This document shows positions 7,543 through 15,935 of a DNA stretch of 32,077 nucleotides, piece after piece. The notes beneath the pieces are model-generated. The model ran no database searches. It was given only the letters and a program-made list of their open reading frames with translations, and was not told where the DNA came from. Numbering within the stretch: position 1 is the first letter of the stretch; every line of letters starts with the position of its first letter. The translations under genes were made by a program, and so were the position numbers. The DNA comes from Bacteroidales bacterium (GTDB taxonomy: Bacteria; Bacteroidota; Bacteroidia; Bacteroidales; UBA932). Where the stretch lies: assembly GCA_004555145.1 (NCBI GenBank), contig SFJB01000004.1:1-32077 (forward strand), in the 5' to 3' direction.

Positions 7543-9732
7543 TTAGCGAAGCCATCTGTCCAACCAATCATATACTTCCCTGTGCCAGAAGAGCGAGTTT
7601 TGAGGCTGGAGTATCCAGTGGTTTTCCTCAGGGAATATGACAAGTTTGGAAGGCACTCCCATCATCTGGGCGGCGTTGAAGGCTGCCATACCCTGCTCGT
7701 ATGGGATGCGGAAATCCATCATGCCGTGGATGCAGAGTATAGGGGTGTGCCATTTGGTAACCATAGAAGAAGGAGAGTTGGCGTAGTGGCGCTGGGCTTT
7801 CGGGGTGCTGGCGTACGGCGCGCCTGCCTGCTGCATTCCGCCGAAGGTGATTCCATCGCCCTTAGGGCCCATCTGGCCAGGGGTATAGGCATATTCAGTG
7901 AGCCCGCCGTTGTCCCAGTTGGCGAACCACATCTCTTCGGTGGTGAACCAGAGCTGCTTCTCGTCGAAGATGCCGGCGTGGGCGATGAAGCAGTCGTACA
8001 GGTCGCCGTGGAGGCCTTCGAGCATATATGCTGAATAACCGCCGTAGGAAGCGCCCACACATGCGAGCTTGCCGACGTAAGGCTTGCTCTTGATGTAGCG
8101 CCCTGCGCTGAGATAGTCCTGCATGTTGAGTCCGCAGTAGTCTCCGGAAATCTGTTCCTTCCACTCCTGTCCGAAGGCGGTGGTGCCGCGGCGGTTAGGA
8201 AGTATGACTATGTAGCCCTGCTGGGCCATAAGGCGGTAGCACCACCTGTAGCTCCAGTCCTGGGAATTGCTGCCCTGAGGGCCACCGAGCACTATCTCTA
8301 TTGCAGGGTAAACCTTGTTCTCGTCGAACTCCGGAGGATAGACCACCCAGCATTGCATCTGCTTGTTGTCTACGGTCTCCACGAGCACACTCTCCTCGTG
8401 TATAGGCTTGAGTTGGCTGAAGATGTGGCCGTTCTCGTCGCTGATCTGCCTGTATGAGGTGCCTGCCGCAGTGATGTCCACTGCAACCAGTTCCACCGGG
8501 AACTCCAGACTGTAGTAGGTGCAGAGGAGCTTCACGCCTTCAGCCTGCTCGAGTACTGCGAACGGGGAGAAGAAGTCGAACCACCAGTCCTTGTGGGTGA
8601 TTCGCTGTATGTCGCCGCTGAGGTCGGCGCAGAAGAGTCCCTGTATGCCTTCGGAGACGAGGGCGTTGAAGAAGATTTCGTCACCGTGCCATACCGGTCC
8701 GGCAACGTCGAAGTCGAAATTGATGCTGAGGTCGCGGATGTTGTATGCATTGAGCCCGTTGTCCGTATCTATGTCGCAGACCATAAGTCTCTGCTGGTCA
8801 GCCTCATATCCGTCTCTTGCCATAGAAATCCAGGCGATGTGCCTGCCGTTTCCGCTCCATACGGGATCGGTGTCATAGCCGCCGCCACTGCTGACCTGGA
8901 TGGTGCTGCCGCCCTCGACATCATAGATGTAGATGTCGGTGTTGGTGCTGAAGGCGTATTCCTTACCCGTCTTTTTGCGGCAGGAGTATACTATGTAGCG
9001 TCCGTCGGGCGACCAGTCGAGCTGCTCTATGCCGCTGAGAGGTTCGGTTGGGAGCTCGTAAGGTTCGTCTCCGAGTATGTCCACGGAGTTCTCCTTGCCG
9101 ATAAGCTCCTTGCCCAGAGATGCCACATAGCTGCGGGGAGTTTCGGTAACCCAGTGGTCCCAGTGACGGTACATCAAGTCCTCTGTGGTGTAGGCACTGG
9201 CCTTGTCGAGGGCAGGATCGCTGTCCGAAGGGGTACGTACTGCCTTGTTTTTGATGGTACTGGTGTAGATGATGCGGCTCTGGTCAGGGGAAAGCTTGAA
9301 CTCGGAGATGCCGTCCGGCACATCGCTGAGTTTCACCTTCCTGCCCAGCTTGCCTGACTTGTAGGCTGCCTTCCAGAGCTGACCGCCCTGGAGGAAGTAG
9401 ATTTCGCTGCCGTCATTGGACCAGCGTGCGTTGGATACACTCTTGGCATAGCGTGTGAGCTGGGTCCTGCCTGAGCCGTCCACATTGCAAATGAACAGGT
9501 TGCGGCAGCTTCGGTTGTCTTCGATGGAGTTGTAGGACACTCCGTAGAGGATTTTGCTTCCGTCAGGGGAGAGCTGAGGGTCGGACAGGCGTCCGAGTGC
9601 GAGCAGGGTCTCCGGGGTCATTACCCCGTTCTCAATCTGGATGTCGGACACTCCCACGTATCCGCTTTCGCTGTTCTGGCTGCAACTCATAACCAATGCT
9701 GCGGCTAATGCGCAGAATATAAATTTCTTCAT
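7543..9732 (-). CDS. S9 family prolyl oligopeptidase-type peptidase, lipoprotein
   Basis: A serine peptidase of 729 residues with an N-terminal beta-propeller (repeated 'SPDG' and WSNDG/WSGNG blades, about residues 45-440) and a C-terminal alpha/beta-hydrolase domain. The triad can be placed: Ser562 in GASYGGYSA, Asp673 in HGMMDFRIP and His705 in ENHWI. It probably trims di- or oligopeptides from protein fragments, like DPP-type or acylaminoacyl peptidases of gut Bacteroidota. I chose the ATG at 9732 because it gives a short positively charged start, a hydrophobic stretch and a lipobox-like VMSC (Cys at about residue 17), so it should be a lipoprotein facing the periplasm. The upstream ATG at 9765 would lie before the promoter box. 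Exact peptide specificity is unknown. Confidence 0.92.
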   Translation of the reverse strand: MKKFIFCALAAALVMSCSQNSESGYVGVSDIQIENGVMTPETLLALGRLSDPQLSPDGSKILYGVSYNSIEDNRSCRNLFICNVDGSGRTQLTRYAKSVSNARWSNDGSEIYFLQGGQLWKAAYKSGKLGRKVKLSDVPDGISEFKLSPDQSRIIYTSTIKNKAVRTPSDSDPALDKASAYTTEDLMYRHWDHWVTETPRSYVASLGKELIGKENSVDILGDEPYELPTEPLSGIEQLDWSPDGRYIVYSCRKKTGKEYAFSTNTDIYIYDVEGGSTIQVSSGGGYDTDPVWSGNGRHIAWISMARDGYEADQQRLMVCDIDTDNGLNAYNIRDLSINFDFDVAGPVWHGDEIFFNALVSEGIQGLFCADLSGDIQRITHKDWWFDFFSPFAVLEQAEGVKLLCTYYSLEFPVELVAVDITAAGTSYRQISDENGHIFSQLKPIHEESVLVETVDNKQMQCWVVYPPEFDENKVYPAIEIVLGGPQGSNSQDWSYRWCYRLMAQQGYIVILPNRRGTTAFGQEWKEQISGDYCGLNMQDYLSAGRYIKSKPYVGKLACVGASYGGYSAYMLEGLHGDLYDCFIAHAGIFDEKQLWFTTEEMWFANWDNGGLTEYAYTPGQMGPKGDGITFGGMQQAGAPYASTPKAQRHYANSPSSMVTKWHTPILCIHGMMDFRIPYEQGMAAFNAAQMMGVPSKLVIFPEENHWILQPQNSLFWHREVYDWLDRWLR

Positions 9733-9754
9733 AATTTTCCTGATTAATATCCGG

Positions 9755-9762
9755 CAAAGATA
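9755..9762 (-). promoter_or_regulatory. Promoter -7 box for the S9 peptidase operon
   Basis: On the minus strand this reads TATCTTTG, an exact TAnnTTTG match, 22 bases before the ATG at 9732. The upstream box would fall inside the end of recG, where only TTTC is seen at about 21 bases spacing. It supports a transcription unit peptidase, Nif3-like, thioesterase. Confidence 0.55.
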
Positions 9763-9767
9763 CAAAA

Positions 9768-11906
9768 TTAACTTATCTTGCTGAAATCTTTTATTGCCAG
9801 GCTGTCCCTCCTGAGCTCGCGAAGCAGTGGACGGTTCTCCCCGGAACTGAGGTCCGGGTCCCTCTCAAGGACGTAGGACGCGTATCTGCGGGCTTCGGAG
9901 AGCGTCTCCGAGTCCTTTGCGAGGGATGCTATGTTGAGCTTGATCGGAAGTCCGCTCTGCTGGGTGCCTTCCAGGTCGCCCGGCCCCCGCATCCTGAGGT
10001 CCTGTTCGGAGAGTTCGAAACCGTCTTCCGTGGTGCACATCAGGTCCAGACGCGCCTGGGCTTCCTTGCCTGTCTTGTCGTCCTTGACCAGTATGCAGTA
10101 TGAGGCTTCCGCCCCTCGTCCCACTCGTCCGCGGAGTTGGTGGAGCTGGCTCAGACCGAAGCGCTGGGCGCTCTCGATCACCATCACGGATGCGTTCGGC
10201 ACATCTACGCCGACCTCGATCACCGTGGTGGACACGAGTATGTTTGCCCTGCCTGCGACAAAGGCCTGCATATTGAAGTTCTTTTCCTCCGGGCTCTGCT
10301 GACCGTGCACTATCGCCACCTTGTAATCCGGCAGCGGGAAGGCCTCCACGATCTCTTCGTAACCCTTTTCCAGGTTCTTGAGGTCCATTTTCTCGCTCTC
10401 GAAGATGAGAGGGTAGACCACGAACACCTGGCGTCCGCGGGCTATTTCCTCGCGCATGAACTTGAAGAGTGCGGACTTGCGCCTCTGGCTTATGCACATG
10501 GTTTTGACCGGCTTGCGTCCCGGGGGCATCTCGTCGATCACCGACACGTCGAGGTCGCCGTAGAGGGTCATTGCCAGGGTGCGCGGGATAGGGGTTGCAG
10601 TCATCACGAGTATGTGCGGTGCTATGCTGTTCTTGCTCCAGAGCCTGGCGCGCTGCTCCACCCCGAAACGGTGCTGCTCGTCTATCACCGCGAGTCCGAG
10701 ATTATGGAAACGCACCTCGTCTTCCAGCAGGGCGTGAGTGCCTACGATGATGCCTATGCTGCCATCCTCAAGCCCTGAGTGGATTTCACGGCGCTCCTTG
10801 CGGCTGCTGTTGCCCGTGAGTATGGCGCAGCGCACGCGGGTAGGTGCGAGGTATTTGGAGATATTAGCAAAATGTTGGCGTGCAAGCACTTCCGTGGGTG
10901 CCATAAGGCAAGCCTGGAAACCGTTGCCTATGGCGAGCAGGCAGCTGAGCACGGCAACCATGGTCTTGCCGGAGCCTACGTCGCCCTGGAGGAGGCGGTT
11001 CATCTGACGTCCGCTCATCAGGTCGCTGCGGATTTCCTTGATGACGCGCTGCTGGGCACCGGTGAGCTTGTAGGGGAGGGCGTTGTAGCAGGAGTGGAAG
11101 TCCTCACCCACCTTGGGCATAGGAAAACCCTGTACCGAGCGGGAACGGACGTACTTCTGCTTGAGCAGGGAGAGCTGGAGGAAGAAGAGTTCCTCGAACT
11201 TGAGTCGGCGCCTGGCTCTTTGCAGGGCTTCGCCGTCCTTCGGGAAGTGAATGTTTACCAGTGCGTAACGTTTGCTCACGAGGGCGTTGTCACGCATCAC
11301 GTATTCGGGCAGGGTCTCGGGGATCGTGTCGAGGTAGCTGTCCAGCGCGGAGGCTATGATCTTGCTCATCACCTTTCCCGTGATGCCTGAGTTCCTGAGC
11401 TTCTCGCTGCTAGGATATACGGCGCTGAAGCTGGTCTGGCCCTGTTTCATCTCGGCGGGAGCGTCGATTTCAGGATGGACCATATTGATGCGATTGCCGA
11501 AACTTTGCGGCTTGCCGAAGAATATGAAGCGGCTGCCCGGACTTAGGCGTTCGAAATTCCAGCGTATGCCCTTGAAAAACACGATTTCCATAGTGCCGCT
11601 GGCATCTTCCACCATAACGCTCATCCTCTTGCACTTTCCTGTGCGTATGGAACTCTCATCCTGTGGTATTGCTGAGGACCCGGGCCCGTAAAGAGTCCGG
11701 GACACCACGCTTGCCAGTATCTGTACCGAAGCGAGGTCAGGGGTGATTTCGGCAATGGGAGTGATGCCGTTGCGGTCGACATAACGGAAGGGAAAGAAGC
11801 TGACGAGATCTTCAACTGTCTCAATATCAAGCTCCTGCTTGAGCAGGGCGGCCCTTTTCGGACCTACTCCGCTCAGGTATTGTATACTGGTGTCCCTTCC
11901 TGTCAT
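9768..11906 (-). CDS. recG: RecG, ATP-dependent branched-DNA helicase
   Basis: Remodels stalled replication forks and Holliday-like junctions. The 712-residue protein has an N-terminal wedge domain (IQYLSGVGPKRAALL, then an OB fold around 60-170) and a superfamily 2 helicase core: RLLQGDVGSGKTMVA (Walker A), APTEVLARQH (Ia), VIDEQHRFGVEQR (DExH box), VMTATPIPRTLAMT (III), ILVSTTVIEVGVDVPNA (V) and QLRGRVGRG (VI). The C-terminus shows the RecG-specific QDLRMRGPGDLEGTQQSGLP. Family length is slightly under 700, so it is complete. It begins three bases after the DUF2207 gene and is likely the last gene of the lemA transcript. Confidence 0.97.
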   Translation of the reverse strand: MTGRDTSIQYLSGVGPKRAALLKQELDIETVEDLVSFFPFRYVDRNGITPIAEITPDLASVQILASVVSRTLYGPGSSAIPQDESSIRTGKCKRMSVMVEDASGTMEIVFFKGIRWNFERLSPGSRFIFFGKPQSFGNRINMVHPEIDAPAEMKQGQTSFSAVYPSSEKLRNSGITGKVMSKIIASALDSYLDTIPETLPEYVMRDNALVSKRYALVNIHFPKDGEALQRARRRLKFEELFFLQLSLLKQKYVRSRSVQGFPMPKVGEDFHSCYNALPYKLTGAQQRVIKEIRSDLMSGRQMNRLLQGDVGSGKTMVAVLSCLLAIGNGFQACLMAPTEVLARQHFANISKYLAPTRVRCAILTGNSSRKERREIHSGLEDGSIGIIVGTHALLEDEVRFHNLGLAVIDEQHRFGVEQRARLWSKNSIAPHILVMTATPIPRTLAMTLYGDLDVSVIDEMPPGRKPVKTMCISQRRKSALFKFMREEIARGRQVFVVYPLIFESEKMDLKNLEKGYEEIVEAFPLPDYKVAIVHGQQSPEEKNFNMQAFVAGRANILVSTTVIEVGVDVPNASVMVIESAQRFGLSQLHQLRGRVGRGAEASYCILVKDDKTGKEAQARLDLMCTTEDGFELSEQDLRMRGPGDLEGTQQSGLPIKLNIASLAKDSETLSEARRYASYVLERDPDLSSGENRPLLRELRRDSLAIKDFSKIS

Positions 11907-11909
11907 AGG

Positions 11910-13541
11910 CTATCTGCTCCCTCCTCCGAAGCCGCCTCCGCTGAAGCCGCCTCCTCCTCCGAACGAAGTCCCTCCTCCGAAACCGCCCTTGGCCTGGGCG
12001 CTTGCGGCGTGAGCCGCGTTGGAGTTGGTTATAGCCCGGGAGAGATAATGGGTGCGGAGTATGAGATCGCCCAAAGTGTCGCTGTCATAGCCTGTGGCCT
12101 GCTCGAAGACCTTGGGGTCAATGTCCTTGAGCTGTTTTGCCACCTTCTCCGCCATGCCGTAGAGGGCGCCGAATACGAGGTATTCCTTCCACAGGGTGAC
12201 TTCTACAGTCTCGCGCTCGTCAATGAGGGTGAAGTCGGAAAGGAACTTCTTGAATCCCAGAAGATTGCGTGCCTGCTGCTGCCCTTCCGGAGTAAACTTC
12301 AGTCCTCGGGTGTATGCGTTTGCGGAGAGCTGTCGCGTGCCCTCGCTCTCGCAGAGTTTCACCCATTCCGCCACCTCGGAATCGTGTCTCTTTGACCATC
12401 TGGAGAACTCCTTGTCCTGGAGTATGCGGTCGCTGCCGCTGGCTTTGAGCATCATCGAGTAAAGTCCTGCTTCTATCCTGTCGAGTCCGCTGTCTCCCTT
12501 GTCGGAGAAGGCGATTTCCACTTTCCCGTCGGCATCCTTGAACACGCTCAGTGTGCCATTGTATATCATTCTGAGTATCAGGGCGGAAGCTATTGAATTC
12601 TCGAGCTTGGACTCTCCGAGCTGCTTGAGCACCCAGTTGGATTGGGCCAGCTCTCCTCCGAAAGGAATGTCGCGGCACCAGCCGACTTCTGAAGGCTTCA
12701 TTCCGAGAATCTGCTTCTTTCTTGCCTTCACGGCTAGAGTTGCCAGCCCCACGCTTCCTGCCAAGATGGTCACGAACATCAGGATTACGAAAAGCACCTC
12801 ATCGTCTTCTTCCTGATCTTCGTAGTCGGATCCTTGGACGGCTATGGAATATACATCCTCGAAACTGCGGGCCTGACGGCTCGGGGAATCGAAGATACCC
12901 TTGTCGAAGCGGAGCAGAACGATGACGGAACTGTTGGAGCGGAAGCGCTCGGTGCTCTGGTAGATTACGCGCCCGTCCGAGAAATGGCAGCTGCCCACGA
13001 ATCCGAAGCCCCAGGCGCGGGTCCAGCTGGTGTCGATCTGTGCGACGGGGGAGGATATGCTTACGCTTACATTTTCCGGACGCGAACTAAGTCCTGGGGA
13101 GACGAGCTGCAGGTGGAGCATGTCGTAGTCGTCGAGCGACTTGACTGCGTTGCTCATAGTGTAGCTCACGTTGAATACGTGGTCGCCGTAAGAACCTACG
13201 CCCCAGCAGATTTCCACACCCTTGCCGGTCTGCACAATTCCGCACTTGCCTTCTTTCTGGCGCAGGCTTCGGTCCACGTCCCAGACACCTATGTCGGTGA
13301 ATTCCCTTCCGCTCTCATCGCTGACCTTGAGATCGCTTACCCGTATGTCGCCGAGATTCTGGCGCACCAGATACCATTCGGTCCCGTCAGCCACGCTCAC
13401 GTCCCATCGTTCGCTGATGCGCGCGCTGCCGTCCTTCTGCAACTCGAGCTTGATGCTTATGTCCCTGATGGCCTGTTCATATGCATTGGCGGCAATGGAA
13501 AAGCCCAATGCCGCCATAAAGATAGTCAGAAGCCTTCGCAT
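11910..13541 (-). CDS. DUF2207 family membrane protein with glycine-rich tail
   Basis: A 543-residue protein of unknown function. A signal peptide covers about residues 1-20 (cleavage after SIAANA). An extracytoplasmic beta-rich domain of about 220 residues contains the pattern DISIKLELQKDGSARISERWDV, which is typical of DUF2207 openings. A membrane helix lies at 249-271, followed by a large cytoplasmic region. The tail of about 25 residues is almost only Gly, Phe and Ser (FGGGTSFGGGGGFSGGGF), a known feature of DUF2207 and TPM-domain proteins. It follows lemA by three bases; LemA and DUF2207/TPM proteins are often neighbours and may work together at the membrane. Function is not established. 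Confidence 0.85.
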   Translation of the reverse strand: MRRLLTIFMAALGFSIAANAYEQAIRDISIKLELQKDGSARISERWDVSVADGTEWYLVRQNLGDIRVSDLKVSDESGREFTDIGVWDVDRSLRQKEGKCGIVQTGKGVEICWGVGSYGDHVFNVSYTMSNAVKSLDDYDMLHLQLVSPGLSSRPENVSVSISSPVAQIDTSWTRAWGFGFVGSCHFSDGRVIYQSTERFRSNSSVIVLLRFDKGIFDSPSRQARSFEDVYSIAVQGSDYEDQEEDDEVLFVILMFVTILAGSVGLATLAVKARKKQILGMKPSEVGWCRDIPFGGELAQSNWVLKQLGESKLENSIASALILRMIYNGTLSVFKDADGKVEIAFSDKGDSGLDRIEAGLYSMMLKASGSDRILQDKEFSRWSKRHDSEVAEWVKLCESEGTRQLSANAYTRGLKFTPEGQQQARNLLGFKKFLSDFTLIDERETVEVTLWKEYLVFGALYGMAEKVAKQLKDIDPKVFEQATGYDSDTLGDLILRTHYLSRAITNSNAAHAASAQAKGGFGGGTSFGGGGGFSGGGFGGGSR

Positions 13542-13544
13542 CGT

Positions 13545-14096
13545 CTAGATGTTGATTTCAGGCATTTCCTTCTTGGACTCGACTTCCTTCAGGTATTCCT
13601 TGACAGCGAACTTGAGGATGCCCGCCACGAAGGAGTCAGGGAACTGGCGCACGAGGCGGTTGTACTTGGTGACACTGTCATTGAATACCATCCTGCTCAT
13701 ACGCACCTGGTTCTCATAGGTGTTGAGGCTGTCCATCGTCTTGGTGTAGGTGGCATCGGCCTTGAGCTGAGGGTACTGCTCCGCAACCAGCTTGATGCGG
13801 GCTGAGGCTGAGCTGAGGATTTCTTCCTGGGCGTTGACATCCTCGGCGCTGCTGGTCCTGGTGATGTCGCGGCGCTGCTTGATGACGTCCACGAGGGTGT
13901 TGTACTCGTGCTCATTGTATGACTTGGTGAGCTTCACCAGGGAACTGATTGCATCCCAGCGGCTCTGCTGCTGCACGCCTATCTGGCTCATTGAATTCTG
14001 ACACATTTCATCGGCTGACACGAGCTTGCGCTGCACACCGATAAACCAGAGAATAAGAATTGCCACAATGGCAATGATGACGATTACTGTAATCAT
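13545..14096 (-). CDS. lemA: LemA family membrane protein
   Basis: A 183-residue protein with one N-terminal membrane helix (residues 2-20, MITVIVIIAIVAILILWF) and a helical cytosolic or periplasmic domain. The core matches LemA: the early stretch LVSADEMCQNSMSQIGVQQQ with RWDAISSLVKLTKSYNEHE after it, then EQYPQLKADATYTKTMDSLN, and the closing YNRLVRQFPDSFVAGIL. Typical LemA proteins are about 180-190 residues, so it is complete. The cellular role is unknown; the family is named for a Listeria protein. It is the first gene of the lemA-DUF2207-recG unit and has a strong promoter match directly upstream. Confidence 0.93.
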   Translation of the reverse strand: MITVIVIIAIVAILILWFIGVQRKLVSADEMCQNSMSQIGVQQQSRWDAISSLVKLTKSYNEHEYNTLVDVIKQRRDITRTSSAEDVNAQEEILSSASARIKLVAEQYPQLKADATYTKTMDSLNTYENQVRMSRMVFNDSVTKYNRLVRQFPDSFVAGILKFAVKEYLKEVESKKEMPEINI

Positions 14097-14130
14097 AAGC
14101 GTAAATAGCTAAATAATGCGTTAATTCCCT

Positions 14131-14161
14131 CAAATATAGCAAAAAAATGCCGACTCGCAAA
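14131..14161 (-). promoter_or_regulatory. lemA promoter, full Bacteroidota consensus
   Basis: On the minus strand TTTG (14161-14158) is followed after 19 bases by TATATTTG (14138-14131), an exact match to both boxes at the usual spacing. The upstream TTTG lies within the T-rich tail of the pckA terminator, so the terminator and the next promoter share bases. The leader to the lemA ATG is about 30 bases. Confidence 0.75.
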
Positions 14162-14199
14162 CAAAAGGGAGGCCAAGCCCAAGGGCCTGGCCTCCTTTG
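14159..14199 (-). terminator. Intrinsic terminator downstream of pckA
   Basis: Two 13-base arms (14168-14180 and 14183-14195) pair with one mismatch. Each is GC-rich and the tip would open into a small loop. In the pckA direction the stem is followed by TTTTGTTT (14166-14159), a good U-tract. It starts about 20 bases after the pckA stop codon. Confidence 0.85.
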
Positions 14200-14220
14200 T
14201 CAAATCTTGTCAGTCGAAGA

Positions 14221-15825
14221 CTAGAGCTTCGGACCGGCTGCTACGAGAGCCTTGCCGGCTTCGTTGTCCTCGTACTTGTGGAAGTTCTTGATGAAACGTC
14301 CGGCGAGGTCCTTTGCCTTCTCCTCCCAGATGGAAGCGTCAGCGTAGGTGTCGCGAGGATCGAGGATGCCGGTGTCAACACCCTTGAGCTCGGTAGGAAC
14401 CTCGAAGTTGAAGTAAGGGATGTTCTTGGTAGGAGCCTTGTCGATGGAACCGTCGAGGATGGCATCGATGATACCGCGGGTGTCACGGATGGAGATACGC
14501 TTTCCGGTACCGTTCCAGCCGGTGTTTACGAGGTATGCCTTGGCGCCGCTCTTCTCCATTCTCTTCACGAGTTCCTCAGCGTACTTGGTAGGGTGCAGCT
14601 CGAGGAAGGCCTGGCCGAAGCATGCGGAGAAGGTAGGAGTTGGCTCTGTGATGCCGCGCTCGGTACCTGCAAGCTTTGCGGTGAATCCTGAGAGGAAGTA
14701 GTACTTGGTCTGCTCAGGGGTGAGGATGGATACCGGAGGAAGAACTCCGAATGCGTCTGCGGACAGGAAGATGACCTGCTTTGCTGCAGGGCCCTGGGAA
14801 GCAGGACGGACAATCTTGTTGATGTGATAGATAGGGTAGGATACGCGGGTGTTCTCGGTCACGCTCTTGTCGTTGAAGTCGATCTTGCCGTTCTCGTCAA
14901 CGGTTACGTTCTCGAGAAGTGCATCGCGACGGATGGCGTTGTAGATATCAGGCTCGGACTCCTTGTCGAGCTTGATTACCTTTGCGTAGCAACCGCCCTC
15001 GAAGTTGAACACACCCTCATCGTCCCAGCCGTGCTCGTCGTCACCGATGAGCAGACGCTTAGGGTCGGTGGAAAGGGTGGTCTTGCCGGTTCCGGAGAGA
15101 CCGAAGAAGATGGCGGTGTTCTCACCGTTCATATCAGTGTTGGCAGAGCAGTGCATTGAAGCGATGCCCTTGAGAGGGAGGTAGTAGTTCATCATTGAGA
15201 ACAGACCCTTCTTCATCTCGCCGCCGTACCAGGTGTTGAGGATAACCTGCTCCTTGCTGGTAACGTTGAATGCAACAGCGGTGTCGGAACGGAGACCGAG
15301 CTCCTCGTAGTTCTCAACCCTTGCCTTGGAAGCGCAGTAAACAACGAAATCAGGCTCCTGGTCGAACTCTGCCTGGTTCTGAGGACGGATGAACATATTG
15401 GTCACGAAGTGGGCCTGCCAAGCAACTTCCATAATGAAGCGAACCTTCATGCGGGTGTCCTTGTGGGTGCCGCAGAAACCGTCCACAACGAAGAGCCTCT
15501 TGCCTGAGAGCTCCTTGGTGGCGAAGTTCTTGAGCTCCTTCCAAGCCTTCTCGGAGAGCTCGTGGTTGTCGTTAGGATACTCCGGAGTGTTCCACCATAC
15601 GGTGTCCTTGGAGTTCTTGTCCATAACGATGTATTTGTCCTTAGGAGAACGTCCGGTGTAAACGCCGGTCATTACGTTGATAGCGCCCAGCTCGGTCACC
15701 TGGCCCTTGTCGTAGCCTTCAAGACCTGGCTTGGTCTCCTCATTGTAGAGGACTTCGTAGGTCGGATTGTAAAGGATTTCAGTGGTTCCTTTGATTCCGT
15801 ACTTGCTTAAATCAATCTTAGCCAT
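14221..15825 (-). CDS. pckA: Phosphoenolpyruvate carboxykinase (ATP)
   Basis: Interconverts oxaloacetate plus ATP with phosphoenolpyruvate, CO2 and ADP in the cytosol. In gut Bacteroidota it commonly runs toward oxaloacetate during succinate and propionate fermentation. The 534-residue protein is of usual length for the ATP form. It has the P-loop [12 protein letters not shown], the nearby metal-binding stretch [20 protein letters not shown], the substrate motif [18 protein letters not shown] near the N-terminus, and [18 protein letters not shown]. The start [11 protein letters not shown] at 15825 fits relatives. It has its own promoter and terminator, so it is likely a single-gene unit between the pyrimidine operon and lemA. 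Confidence 0.97.
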   Translation of the reverse strand: MAKIDLSKYGIKGTTEILYNPTYEVLYNEETKPGLEGYDKGQVTELGAINVMTGVYTGRSPKDKYIVMDKNSKDTVWWNTPEYPNDNHELSEKAWKELKNFATKELSGKRLFVVDGFCGTHKDTRMKVRFIMEVAWQAHFVTNMFIRPQNQAEFDQEPDFVVYCASKARVENYEELGLRSDTAVAFNVTSKEQVILNTWYGGEMKKGLFSMMNYYLPLKGIASMHCSANTDMNGENTAIFFGLSGTGKTTLSTDPKRLLIGDDEHGWDDEGVFNFEGGCYAKVIKLDKESEPDIYNAIRRDALLENVTVDENGKIDFNDKSVTENTRVSYPIYHINKIVRPASQGPAAKQVIFLSADAFGVLPPVSILTPEQTKYYFLSGFTAKLAGTERGITEPTPTFSACFGQAFLELHPTKYAEELVKRMEKSGAKAYLVNTGWNGTGKRISIRDTRGIIDAILDGSIDKAPTKNIPYFNFEVPTELKGVDTGILDPRDTYADASIWEEKAKDLAGRFIKNFHKYEDNEAGKALVAAGPKL

Positions 15826-15890
15826 AATTAAAATATAATGTAATTTGTTTTTATCTCTGCATTCGGTTTATGCCTTGCAAAAATCGCGCG

Positions 15891-15922
15891 CAAATATAGT
15901 TATTTTCCAGGAAAAGAGCAAT
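15891..15922 (-). promoter_or_regulatory. pckA promoter
   Basis: On the minus strand TATATTTG (15898-15891) matches TAnnTTTG exactly, with ATTG (15922-15919) 20 bases upstream. The leader to the pckA ATG is about 60 bases, longer than most in this window. The space between the two boxes contains a 13-base palindrome. Confidence 0.65.
15903..15915. promoter_or_regulatory. Palindrome TTTTCCAGGAAAA between the pckA promoter boxes
   Basis: A perfect palindrome with 6-base arms around a central A lies exactly between the -33 and -7 boxes of pckA. With a one-base centre it cannot form a good hairpin, so if it has a function it is more likely a binding site for a dimeric repressor than a terminator of pyrB. 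It is AT-rich at its ends, so chance is not excluded. Confidence 0.35.
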
Positions 15923-15935
15923 AATTGCCAAATTG

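Noticed and set aside
11910..12000. Glycine-rich DUF2207 tail as a repeat or collagen-like domain
   Set aside because: The pattern is Gly/Phe/Ser-rich without a regular Gly-x-y period, and such tails are a normal family feature.
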